DNA of 64,000 nt from NCBI RefSeq assembly GCF_932294415.1, contig NC_065536.1, positions 13,003,474-13,067,473 of the forward strand, read 5' to 3'. Below, in pieces: positions 24,851 to 36,006 of this stretch (positions within the stretch are counted from its first letter, which is position 1; each line of letters starts with the position of its first letter). The stretch comes from Quercus robur. Its lineage: Eukaryota > Streptophyta > Magnoliopsida > Fagales > Fagaceae. A program made the translations under genes and the position numbers. A model generated the notes under the pieces. It was not told the origin of the DNA and did no database searches. It worked only from the letters and a program-made list of their open reading frames with translations.

Positions 24851-25980
24851 TATATATAAAACCGAAGCTTTTAAAGCTCCTACAATTTTCCACGTCATCA
24901 CTATTTTCTTTTTCTTTTTCTTTTTATTTTAGATTCTTTTTATTTTTGGTTTTATATCTTATCAAGTATTACAATAGTTTAGTTTAAATAAAACTCTATT
25001 AGATATATGTTTCAAAAGTTTGAAAATTCTGTTTCAAAAGCTTGAAAATCCTATTTCAACTAAAATTCTATAACAAAAATTTTCACAAATATAAACTTCT
25101 TTAAATAAAACTCTATTAGATGTATGTTTCAAAAGCTTGAAAATTCTATTTCAACTAAAATTCTATAACAAAAATTTTCACAAATATAAATTTCTGCCAA
25201 GGTTGAAACCCTTCATACTCACTTAAATTTTTACAAAGAAAACACACATATCAAATTAAAGCCATAGTAGGAAGCAAGTTGATTCTTCAACGAGAACAAA
25301 TCCTGAAGTACAAAGGCCACCTAATCGCTTTTAGTTTTGAACTCAATTGTCTTATTAACAACAAAGTCTATGAATTGCAGTGATGGACAACCGTCCACAA
25401 ATAACATCCACGCAAGGGCCTGATGTTCTTCTTAATTATCTCATATAATTCTAGGAATTATTTTATTTAATATTTTTTGGAATTAATATATTTAGATGGT
25501 TGGCATAGCAGACAACGTAAAAACAATTTTCTGTTATTTATGTTGCCTTTTGCATAACCCTAAATCAATGTTGAAAGGTTGTGTTTTACAACCATCTGAT
25601 CTTGGTAACTAAACCCTGCACCTATGATTGTTTATGATTATTTTTGTTCATTGTTTGTAGTTTAAACCCATTAAAACTTATTACTTGATGGTATTTCATG
25701 GTTTTTTTCCCCTTTACTTTTTCTTTCAAGGTTGCTAGGAACACAACCTAACATGTGATTTTTTTTCATTGTTTAAAGTTTAGACCCATTAAAATTTAAA
25801 ACTTATTACTTTATAGGTTCAAACAATGACTTCTTTATCAAATTGTAACACAAATTGAAGTTATACAAGAGAAATTCATGCAATAATGTAGTTTCTTAAT
25901 CAATTTAAAATTTTATAAAATCATTTTAGTTTATCACATAAATAGGTAGGTTCCCGTGCATAGCACGGGTTAGCGACTAA
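24851..25980 (+). mobile_element. Non-autonomous Helitron-like element
   Basis: The 3' end shows a clean hairpin CCCGTGC-ATA-GCACGGG (25953-25969), then 11 bases ending in CTAA (25977-25980) before a T, as expected for Helitrons. The left end directly follows the CTAG of the preceding element, but the usual 5' TC is not clear. Inside is a tandem pair of about 110 bp (from about 24989 and 25106). No coding frame. Confidence 0.6.
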
Positions 25981-26926
25981 TATTAATATAAAACTAATAA
26001 AAGAATAATTGGCAGGAACTTCGGTGAAGAGTCAATTATATTCAAGCAAATCCATTAATATGAATTGGCATGCAGTGTTTTATAAAGATTTTCAATTTTC
26101 CTGAAAATCATAGGAAAATAACACCAACCAAACAAAACAGAGGGAAAGAAAGAAATATGAAAAATTTCTGTGCAATTAAATCAATCTTTAAGATATTCTA
26201 AACAGGATATCTAGAATGATGGATCCCAAACTCTTATTCAAAGATACACATATGAATACTTTAGAATTAGCATCAATAGAAAATAGCACTTTTAAGAAAT
26301 TCTAAAACCCAGTGCAAATATATCAAATTACCAATCTTTAAAACATACCTAATCAGACACCTGGAGTTTTGGAAACCAAACATCTTAGCCAGAACCTCAT
26401 ATTTATACTCCATATATACTTACAAATTTTTTTTTTTTTAAAAGCACATATTTATGCTACATATATGAGCTGTGAGCATGATAAGTCCATAGCATTTCCC
26501 AAACATTAATTTCAGACAACCCTCTTTTCCCTATAAGACATATAAATAATTAGACTATAAAATTGAAATATGAACTTGAACTAAATTCAAGATGTTCAGT
26601 TTGGGCATTACAACTAAAGTTTTTTATTTTTATTTTTTAAAGTAAGCCTAATGTAATTTATAGATCTAAGAACTATAATTTGATTAGGATTTTTTCTAAT
26701 TATTGTTTTCTAGGAAATTAGTTTTAGGTTTTTGCAAAGAAATTGCATGGATAATCCAGTTAGATGAGGGGCACAAACTTATTGAATCCCCACTTAATAC
26801 TTGAACAAAATTATTAAGAATCTCTTCTAAAAAAATTTTAAACCATATGTTAGAGAAACTCCTAATTATTTGATAAGATAATCTAATATTTTGTTATCTT
26901 ATTTTTACTATTGACCAATAGCTAAT
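25981..26926. other. Non-coding stretch
   Basis: AT-rich intergenic sequence; no gene, no missing signal peptidase exon and no complete element seen. Confidence 0.4.
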
Positions 26927-27370
26927 TGCCTTCGTAGAAAATATGACTAAAATCTATAGTAGTCATTAAATATAGGAACATACTCATGCATATTAGAACC
27001 TTTTTTCTTTTTTCTTTTTGTTATCTCATTAGAACTTTTTTTTTTTAATGAGAAAAACCATTAGAACTTGTAAGAGCATAAACTTGTTATGTGCATAAAA
27101 TTTGTCATTAAATATAGGAACATACTCATGCTTATAATTGCCTTAGTAGAAAATATGACCAAAAAAATCCATAGTAGTCATTAAATATAGGAACATACTC
27201 ATGCATATTAGAACCTCCTTTTTTTTTTTCTTTTTTTTTCTTTTTTTTTTTTCATTTTGTTATCTCATTAGAACTTTTTTTTTAATGAGAAAAACCATCA
27301 GAACTTGTAAGAGCATAAACCTGTCAAGTGCATAAAAGTAGTCATTAAATATAGGAACATACTCATGCTT
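26927..27370. repeat. Tandem duplication of TIR exon-intron junction
   Basis: Two diverged units (about 26927-27136 and 27137-27370) share cattaaataggaacatac-like text. The text tcattaaataggaacatactcatg-like, here containing tataggaacatactcatg, occurs four times (about 26966, 27107, 27179, 27342) and equals the last codons plus intron start of the TIR exon. Confidence 0.75.
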
Positions 27371-27850
27371 ATAATGCCAACCAGATATATTGGCAGCTTC
27401 ATGTAAAGTTTCCCTCCAGCTTTGCACCTTCTTGTTATCTTTTAATTTTTCTTCATGCTTAGACAATGCATCTCCAAACTTTCCTTTTTGATTACGAACT
27501 TCTGATGGATCTATGTTGTAAAAAACTGGTTGCACTAATTGGTCATTCTTCTTACACTCAACAATCTTGGCAAGTTCATCCAAGCATCATGTGGAGGATG
27601 CATAGTTTTCAGAAAACACAATTATTGAAATCCTTGAACTTTCAATGATTTTGATAAGTCTTGCAGAAATTTCTTCTCCCTTTTGAAGGTTATCATCAAT
27701 AAAGGTGTTAATACCCTGTTGACTCAAAGCATTATACAAATGGCCTATAAAACCAAGACGAGTATCTTCACCTCTGAAACTTAAGAAGACATCAAAGTTC
27801 TTGGGTTGATGGGTGAAGGAGGAAGATGAGGCTTCAATGACAAGAGCCAT
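27363..27850 (-). pseudogene. Solo TIR exon of a TNL resistance gene, with nonsense codon
   Basis: Minus-strand first exon of a TIR-NBS-LRR gene, ATG at 27850, with the motifs D-V-F-L-S-F-R-G-E-D-T-R and I-I-V-F-S-E-N-Y-A-S-S-T. The next codon, Trp in the intact gene at 40.7-41.2 kb, is TGA here, so the frame stops just before the C-L-D-E-L block that carries the catalytic Glu. The frame then continues to G-W-H-Y-K-H and keeps the splice donor (GA|GTATGT). No NB-ARC or LRR exon follows in the expected direction; only duplicated junction repeats and intergenic sequence are seen. A single substitution therefore truncates it and the rest of the gene is missing. It lies beside Myb relic C in the same layout as the intact TNL beside Myb copy B. 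Confidence 0.9.
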
Positions 27851-27924
27851 GAAGATTTAGGTGTAGATGGTTGAGAAGAGCAGAAAAAGAAATATATTGA
27901 TGAAATGGGATTTGGAAGAGACCC

Positions 27925-28055
27925 TAGCGCTTGTTTGGATTGAGGGAAGAAAAACGGGGAATGGAGGGGAGTAGAGTAGAATTGGCTAAAAATAGGTTAA
28001 TTTGGGGTCAAATCTACTCTACTCCCCTTCATTCCCCCTCAATGCAAATGGGCCA
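27925..28055. mobile_element. Tourist-like MITE, second copy
   Basis: Relative of 6562-6695: shares gagtagaattggctaaaaat-type sequence, a tgtttggatt left end and an inverted right end. It is inserted just upstream of the solo TIR exon. The target duplication is probably TA or TAA. Confidence 0.7.
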
Positions 28056-28817
28056 TAAGGAGTCTTCAGTTGTTTGGGTGAGGAAAGTTAATACGCAACT
28101 TACACCTGGACCAAGTAACGCCTGGACAAGCATGTCAACTTCAATAAAAGAGAATGGATTTGATATACAGTTTATAAACTAATATAGATAGCAATTTCCT
28201 AGTAGTTTGTGTGAATGAAAAAGCAAATAATTTTTTTTTCCTTTTTTCTTTTCACATTGCGGGATCTTGGATGTTTCTATATAAAACCAATAAAAAAAAT
28301 TAAAAAATATGTAAAATATTTTAAGAAATTTCCTCACGCTTAACCTGCGGCTCTTTTAGACTAAAGTGTAATTTCTCCCTTTGACCTTATCGTGAATGAT
28401 GTTTTGAGAATAATAAAAAATTTCTGATTAGTAAGTACAATGAAGGGAATGGGGCTGCCGACCCAACTGATGGTTTTGATATATTATATTAATAATAATA
28501 TTTCTTTTGAAATAGATAATTAATAATTTTTTTCCCATTAAGACCAGAAACATAAAAGATTGGACTTTTGAGGTTTGTTCATCGACTACACCAAGTTATT
28601 GTTGTCTTAATATGATAACAGAGAGCAATCATTATTGAAACTCTTTTTAAAAAATAAAAAACAACAAAAAAATTTATACACATTATTTATTTATTTTGTT
28701 TCATTAATATATATTTTTATCAAATTCCTATCATCTCACTAAATAGAACTGCTCTATTTCATTGAATGAGAAAATAAAATGAGACAGAAAATGTACAATC
28801 AATGCTCAATAGGTTAC

Positions 28818-28819
<2 letters not shown>
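28056..28819. other. Non-coding stretch
   Basis: AT-rich sequence, no gene recognised. The last exon of the Myb gene would be expected here by comparison with copy B but is not visible. Confidence 0.4.

Positions 28820-28908
<89 letters not shown>
28820..28908. repeat. (CT)n/(TA)n compound microsatellite
   Basis: About 34 CT repeats followed by about 11 TA repeats. The frame across it is an artefact. Confidence 0.95.
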
Positions 28909-29279
28909 GTGAAACGGAGTAGAATAAGAAAGAAAAGGAAAAAATGAAGAAGTACGGGGAAGAAAATAGCTGTAACAGAAAAAAAGCAACTTAACCTCTA
29001 GAAGACAATGACAAATAATCAGGCTTTATTATAACAGAAAATTATATTAGTTTCTTACTTTGGCGTGTATTGCATAAAACAAAAACGGCACCGTTTTGTA
29101 CTTGTTCCTTTTATATTCTTTAAAAGTTGAACGACGACGTTTCATTTAAGTGAGGATCTTTGGAATAAAACGACAGCATTTTGCCGTCACCTTTCCTCAC
29201 TGAGATCGGAATGAGAGTTGAGAATGCTCGATGATCTATCTTCAACAAGTTAATGCTTATATTCACTTTTTCGCATCTC

Positions 29280-29425
29280 ACTCAGCACTATAGACCCCAT
29301 CAGGCTCAATACAAAGAAAACAAATGCAGTCACCATTCCCATAATCATTTCCATAAATGTTGGTTGTTCTATATCGCTAAAATTTTTCCAACTCCAAGCC
29401 CAACAGGCATGTCAGTCAAACATTG
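29280..29425 (-). pseudogene. Cation/calcium exchanger fragment (C-terminal)
   Basis: Conceptual minus-strand reading gives P-V-G-L-G-V-G then, after frame changes, F-F-V-L-S-L-M-G-S-I-V, like a late membrane segment of plant cation/calcium exchangers (CCX). It also matches the DNA at 33000-33090. Broken by stops and shifts. Confidence 0.45.
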
Positions 29426-30139
29426 GCTCGACTATATACATTATATTGAGCTATGTATAGCCTATAGTCTTTGGCTCACTTTTAACCTAGCAACATTACT
29501 AATGAGAAAAAATAGCACCTTGATCAAGCTCCAATATTGATCTTTTAGTACATCTTTGTCACAGAGGAGTCCTTTTTTTTTCCTGAATGATGCATTCATC
29601 CGGGTCCAAGCTAAAGCATTGTATCTATGACCGATCTTATTCCCTCTGTGCAACTGTTCTAACATAAGATCAATAAAAGAACAATCCATTTCCCTAGTCC
29701 AATTTATCCTCAAATGATCAATATTGGCAGGGCACTGGTAATCCTCTACACTTAAAACCTCAAAACTAAACTGCCATTACATGAGAGAATGTGTTCTAGA
29801 GACATATGTTACAAAGAAAAAAACAAAATAATAATGTTTCTTCTTATTATTTAACAAATACATTAAATTAAAACATTACAGGAAATGGGTAAATTCAGTT
29901 CTTTTGTATTAAACTTTAAAAAAAAACTGAGTCTAGTAGTTGTTTTCGCATCAAATTAATACTTCTTTTGCAATGTTGGCAATAACCCCTAACAGGTCTC
30001 TTTGGTCTTTTCAAGGCACTTGTCTAGGTCAATAACCCCGGCCTTCTAATTGTCGGCAAACAGGTTCCTCTTTTTCACGTTTAAATGTTCATGTCAGTGA
30101 GTTATACACACATGAAGAAAAAAAAGGATTTTTTCTTTT

Positions 30140-30490
30140 CCTATAGTTCATAAGAATTTGGACAAAAACTAAATGTTTGTAAGACCAAAGCAGTTTGAAT
30201 GCCAACAGGCACGTTAAACATTGCCCTAGCCAAGTAGTCAGCCATGGACATTCCTGCTGACCTGCTTTGGCAACTTCCATATCAGCAATTAGATCCCTCA
30301 CTGAAGTTCCCAATTTTAAGTGTTGTGAGCCCAACAAGTGTAGGCAGCAATTCCAGAAGTGCTCCAAGCGATGATAGTCAGTTAAGCAGTTCCCCAGAAG
30401 TAGTGGATATCCATGACACAATCATAACAAATGCCATGAGCAGTACAGGCATCTGCTCAGTTTTGGGGGGCCTCTTCTTCTATTATAAAG
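30140..30490 (-). pseudogene. Cation/calcium exchanger fragment (second exchanger domain)
   Basis: The minus-strand reading shows S-W-I-S-T-T-S-G-E-L-L-N, L-G-A-L-L-E-L-L-P-T-L-V-G-L-T and, in another frame, D-L-I-A-D-M-E-V-A-K-A-G-Q. It then gives M-A-D-Y-L-A-R-A-M-F-N-V-P-V-G. These resemble the conserved second half of plant CCX proteins, which move cations across endomembranes or the plasma membrane. At least one stop and two frame changes break it. It lies between the two parts of Myb relic C. Confidence 0.6.
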
Positions 30491-31068
30491 TGAAGAACTG
30501 CAAGAGAGGAGCTGGCCAAGATTAGTATCAACTAGTGAGAGAAGTGGGTGTGTGGAAGGGGAAAATCAAGGGGATGATCAAATGGCATGAACCAGTTGCA
30601 AGTATTTAAATAGCCTAGGGGGCATAGAGCAATATTGGTTCATGCATACAATTTTCTCCATTCTGAAAGTGTCGTCTGCACAATTGTGAGCTTTAAAAGA
30701 AATGAGAGGAACCACCCATACTTGAGATTGCATATGCAATTAAAAGAGAACATCAGCACCTATCAATTACACAAATGTACTTATTTCTGTAAAAATAAAA
30801 CAATCTCAAATATACATGATACTTTAATAAAAACAGATGATACTTCCTGAAATAAATATTGCTATAAGATAAAATAGAACATATGTAATTTATATCAGCC
30901 TTACTGCATTTACTTCCTAGTTAATTAATGAAGTAAGAAGTGAAATGAACTACAATCACTTACAGAAAAATAAACCATCAAGCCAGTCCAAGTAAGTATT
31001 CACAAGGCCATGTAGCTTGTGCTCATTTCTCTGCAACATTTATTTATATTGTATCTGTGTGTCTATTT

Positions 31069-31094
31069 GGGGGGGGGGGGGGGGGGGGGGGGGG
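31069..31094 (+). repeat. Poly-G run of 26
   Basis: 26 uninterrupted G residues inside Myb relic C, at the place where copies A and B have ordinary intron sequence. Could fold into a G-quadruplex; length may be affected by sequencing. Confidence 0.9.
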
Positions 31095-31885
31095 TGGTGT
31101 GGAGTGTGTTAAGTGCTTATTTCTCCTCTAATATGAACAAGTTTGCAAACATGTCTCATCAACAAGATCTACTTAAGTCATAACGGGCTTTGCTTACATT
31201 CAGCAGAAACCATTTTACTGATTCTTGTAGAAGGCAGCAAATGGTTGGTGATCCAAAGAGTGGCTAAAAGTAAGATAGGGGTATATAAATGTTGGTGATA
31301 GTAAAGGGTTATTTTTCTACAAAAATTTATGAAATTCTAGTGGGGACAGAGCTCCAGCTATCTTTGCATAGACTAATAAGAAGGAAAAGGGGGGAGGGGG
31401 AAGTTTGGTTGCCTATAACTCTTTCCTGTTTTATGCACTACCTAGAATAGTAAATAAGTAATTAGATCTTTGCGTAAACAAGATAATCACTACTGAAAAC
31501 AAGCTCAATATAAGCAAAATACCAGTAGCATACATTAAAATGCAAATGACAAATGCAACATTTCTGCAGATCCATGACAGTATATAAAAACATACCCATA
31601 TTTACTTCTTGACTCATCATCAAGGTCTATATCATGACTTGATTGGCAGTTTCTTTCATCTGCTGTTGTATTTGCATGTATCAAGCACAATTCATTGAAG
31701 ATCATAAAGGCTTTATTCAGTACAACTGCACCTCCAAGTGATCCTACATGTATGTTATATCAGTTCACTATCACCCCAAAGGCAAAGATCAAATCAAAAT
31801 GTGAACAAAAAACTAGTGTAACAATCACTTGCTATGACCATTTGTTTAGTATCATCCCAAGAAAATCCATTTTGACTAAGGATGA

Positions 31886-32989
31886 TTCTTTCTGTTTATC
31901 CCTAATTTTCTACCGTCCTACATCATGTCTCATCCTTTGTCCTAAATTCCACCACCCCCCCCCCCCCATCCTCTCTCTCTCTCCAATGGCATCATTTTAT
32001 GTCCTAAATCTAACATACTTCACGTCTTTTCTTTTCTTTTTTTATATTAGTGACGTGACAGGTTAAGATCATTTTGCAAAATATTCAATAAAAGCCCAAA
32101 ATATGTTTTAATAAATTTCATCTATATAACAAGCTAATCATATAATTGCCCATGCATGCGTACATATGTCAAAGCAATAGTCTTTCAGTCTTAGTGCCAT
32201 CTGAATAACAAAAGCCACAAGAATATTATTGGTACCTCTGACAATCTTGTCATTTGCTAAGAAGCTACTTTTTCTTTTCGTTTTATGGTAAGTGGTTTGC
32301 TAATAAGCGTTGCCTGCACTAAAGCAAAATCAGACACATTCTTGATGTTGCACAAATACCATTATAATGGAATCTGCAAACCCCAGAATTAATCGAAACA
32401 TAGACACCAGTCAATCTGGATGCAGATAATCAAAGGTCATTAGCATCCAAAAACCCCCTCCTTTTAATTTGAGTATTGCATAGCAGTTATAGCCTAATAG
32501 CAAAGTGCTAAGAAGAGCAACTCACAATGACAGTGCAAAAGAATAAGATTTATTTTCAATTTCCAGCAGAAACAAAGCAACTACATCTTGATTTGATGCA
32601 TGGAACTTTAAGCACATATTTATCTGTATAAAAGCCTTTTCCACTTAATGCCCAGCCCTACAAACAAATGAAAAGAATATGTTTATACACTTTATTTTTA
32701 TACTTTATGAATAGTTTACACTCTTTACATCACTTGCGATCTTCAATTCATGTTGATAATTTTTACCGCTTGATGTGGTTATATAGTCTGGAGTTATTTG
32801 GTGGAGCTAATGTGCTGTAGTTATCTTATCTGTAGACTAACCAATACACATCTTCTTCCTTAAGCCCACTTCCAGTCTTACATATTCAACCTTCTACCTA
32901 TGACCTTTTCAGTATAAACAAAATACAGATTTAGACCTGCTTTGGCAATGGCCATTGTTTGTATTTGGATAAACATTGAACTCGAAATC
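31886..32989. other. Non-coding stretch shared with the right end
   Basis: 32100-32400 is similar to 63190-63430 (shared words such as gtgcca-tctgaataacaaaa and tgttgcacaaataccattat, diverged), so the duplicated block extends past the Myb relics. No gene recognised. Confidence 0.45.
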
Positions 32990-33310
32990 AGTATAGACCC
33001 CATCAAGCCCAATAACAGGAAGACAATGCAGTCACCATTCCCGTAAGCATTTGGATAAACATTGGGTTTTGTATTATCAAAGCTGTTCCAAGCCCAGCAA
33101 GCATGTCAAACATGGCTCAGCAAAGCAGCTAGCCATGGCCACTGTTGGCTGACCTGCTTTTGCAATGGTCATATCAGCAACAAAAATCCTGATCCAATTT
33201 GCCCATAACAAACTCATAACACATGCTCTGAACAGTACTAGCATCTGCTCAGTTTTTAGGGGCTAAAGTGAACAACTTCAAGAGGAGCTGGCAAAAGACT
33301 ACCCTAGATC
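32990..33310 (-). pseudogene. Cation/calcium exchanger fragment, third piece
   Basis: The minus-strand reading gives V-A-D-M-T-I-A-K-A-G-Q-P-T-V-A-M-A-S-C-F-A and, after a one-base shift, M-F-D-M-L-A-G-L-G-T-A-L-I-I-Q. This is a CCX segment with the G-Q-P and M-F-x-M-L-x-G-L-G motifs. Parallel to 29280-29425 and 30140-30490. Broken. Confidence 0.6.
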
Positions 33311-35450
33311 AGAGAGGAAAACAGGTGCATTAAAGGAGGACAACAATAGGATGATCAAATTATTTGCAAGAATATGGAAGGGATAAGGGCCAAAGAGCAA
33401 TATTGGCTGATATAAATAACTTGCTTCATTCTGAAGGTGCAGCTTGAGGAATTGTGAGCTTTAAAAGAAATGAGAAAAGAAGCCACCAAAGTTTTAAGAT
33501 CTGAATATGCAATTTAAAGAAAAAAATTACCCAAATCATTTGAAGAAAGCTACTTCCAGTTGATTCCTCTAAATATAAAACATTCTGAACCTGAACATGA
33601 GTTTCATGGTACGTCCCTATGCAAGGAGATTAGAAGAGAAGTACTAATAATATATAAAGTTACAGTTCCAAAATTGCTAGCATTTTCCTTTATCACTTTT
33701 CTATTGCTTGCTTGATTTGGGGAATATTAGGGTGGAATTTGGAAGGGATTGCTAGCTGAGGGTGAAATATATCAAGATAATAAAATAAAATTTTAAAAAA
33801 TTATTGTTTTGTTAACCTTCATTTCATTAATATAAGTCTATGCATCACCACAAGCTCCCATATACAAACTCAAAAGCAGGCACGTAATAAAATTTATTGA
33901 CTCAAACAAAGTAAGCGAAGTTACTAATCAGGAGACCCCATTGACATTTCAAGGCCAATACATTGACCAAGCACTTAAGGAACATTTCAAGAAGTTTATT
34001 TGATGCATACACGTATTCTACCAGCAGTTCCAAATAGGCATCTAGCTTTGTTGATCATTATCAACAAACAACAGAGTTACATCTGTTTTTTCTTCTTCTG
34101 ATAAATGAGTAACAAGGTATAGCAGAAGCTATAGTTAACAACTAAAGTAGGACTAAAGTCTTAGCAGTTATGCCAAACTGCAACACATAACCAGTCACAA
34201 GCTGAATGTGAGAACAGAACAGGAGATATCCCACAGGCTACAAAGGACCTTGTTTTAAATGGAATTACAGTAGCCTCCATTATCAAATTTAATTCTACCC
34301 TTTATCTTCCATTGAATTAATTTCACAATGCCTTCCACACTTCTTCATAATGTCATTCCAATTTTCACAGACTCAGTACACAAAAAACCAAAATTCCGAA
34401 ATAGTTTCTGCTGAATCAGCATCAAAGCAGATTAACAATGTTCCACATGATCCAGTGCATGAGGCCTACTAATATTTCAAGTGAAAATTCTCTTATTAAC
34501 GTTTATTCTATCTACTTAGTCAAGCTGGGCATATCTAGGAGCAAGAAAATATCAAGGTACACCTTTCAAAATCACCTTACAGCTGCATTCTTTCTTCAAA
34601 CCCTAAATCTCAAAAATTAAGAAAAATATTTTCACCATAGAACTGCCTCTTCTTGAATCCATCTAAAGAATAAGCCTTCAATTTATATCGCACACCAGGT
34701 ACTTTAACGATGTTTTACCTCAAATAATATATTGAATAACATTGTATTGTTTCCATGACCCTCGTATACAGAGAGACCTAAAAATTGAATTATCTTTCAT
34801 GCTTTGGCTCCAAAGAATCACATATGCCCTTGTTCATATTTTCTTTAGTCAAAGAAGAACCTTCTTTTTTTCCCCTGCATTAGCATCATTTACATAGTCA
34901 ACTTGATGTTCCTAATTTCTCTACTACTCAACATCCTGCATTTGATAGTCTTAATTTTACTATAATTCAGAGGTTTTAAAAGCCTTATTATGGAACTGCC
35001 TTTAAGAAAATAACATTCACCTATATACCAAAACAAAAAGGCAGATATACATAGAAATACGTACATGTATGCATGTTTGTGTGTGTGAAAAAGAGAGAGG
35101 GAATCAGACTGTCGAGTTTGTAACGATTGAATATATTTAGCAAGATATCATTTAACATAGACCCCATCTCCAAACTTTTTTCCACTCCAATAGCCGGGTT
35201 ACCAAGTAATGTAATCATGTAACTCCCATCTAATTCCCCAAAGCCAGTTTCCAAAGGATACGTCATTACTAAATTAAGCTCATTCTCATAGAAAATAAAG
35301 TAGTAGAACACAAAGAGCACCAGATATATACATAAACTCTAAAAACATTCAAACAAAAACAAAAGTCACATCTCAAACATACCATTCCAAGAGCTCGACA
35401 GGACCTAAATCAGGTTTCACTTCCTCCAAATTTCCTGAAACCTCTCTAAT
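33311..35450. other. Non-coding stretch
   Basis: No gene recognised. The open frame at 35021-35320 (minus) has no recognisable motif. Confidence 0.4.
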
Positions 35451-35950
35451 CTAGCAGTCTTGTTCAACCAAACCTCTCTCCACCTCACCTTCCCCTGATG
35501 AAACTTGCCTCAACACCCCTCCTCCATCATAATGACAATCCACACTCCACACTAAAACAGAGGAAAAAATTGTTAGTTCAAAGTCTAAAAAGTTTTAATG
35601 GAAAGAAAAGACCTAGGAATGAGCTCTAAGGCTAACAACTTATGCAGAGTTAGTTCTACCAAATGCTTAACCCTCAAATGACTTTGAAATTGTACCAAAT
35701 TTAACAGGGCAATGACTTTATGAGCAAACTATATAATTCTAAAATTTCAACTCAGCGATCCACTCCTACTCCAACTTCTAAAATTTAACAGTGCATTGTT
35801 TTGAATTAAGTCTTCTAGTGGAAAATAGTTTCAATGTAAAAATAATACCTGGGCATATTTCTTCGCATCGAACTCGGTTTCTTTGACGGTGGATACAGAT
35901 TGAAAATGGAGTCATCTTTTTATAAAGGGATTGGCTATTGAAGAAGAACC
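35451..35950 (-). other. Possible 3' exons downstream of the TNL stop codon
   Basis: A plausible splice donor at 35848 (CCCAG|GTATT) could join to an acceptor before 35551 (TTTTAG|TGTGG). The join leaves an open frame ending in TAG at 35451-35453. This could be a 3' UTR intron of the receptor gene or an alternative coding tail. No homology recognised. Confidence 0.25.
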
Positions 35951-36006
35951 CAAATCAAACCCATTACCATTTGCTATACCCACTGAACGCCTTGAATCAG
36001 ATGTCT

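Larger units (their letters stand above)
29462..31885 (-). pseudogene. Myb/SANT-like gene, relic C
   Basis: Degenerate third copy of the Myb gene. 29462-29713 matches the start of module 6 of copy B ([19 protein letters not shown]). After W-S-L it jumps to I-K plus the splice donor GTGC, an internal deletion of roughly 45 codons. 30850-31270 matches introns at 3290-3680. 31560-31885 matches the second exon of module 1 and part of its first exon (tttgtttagtatcatcccaa), with many lesions. The modules between are missing, and exchanger fragments lie in the gap. Not expected to encode protein. Confidence 0.75.

Noticed and set aside
28759-28989. Arg-Glu repeat protein
   Set aside because: Translation of a (CT)n microsatellite.
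35021-35320. 99-codon minus-strand frame
   Set aside because: No recognisable motif and no supporting exon structure.
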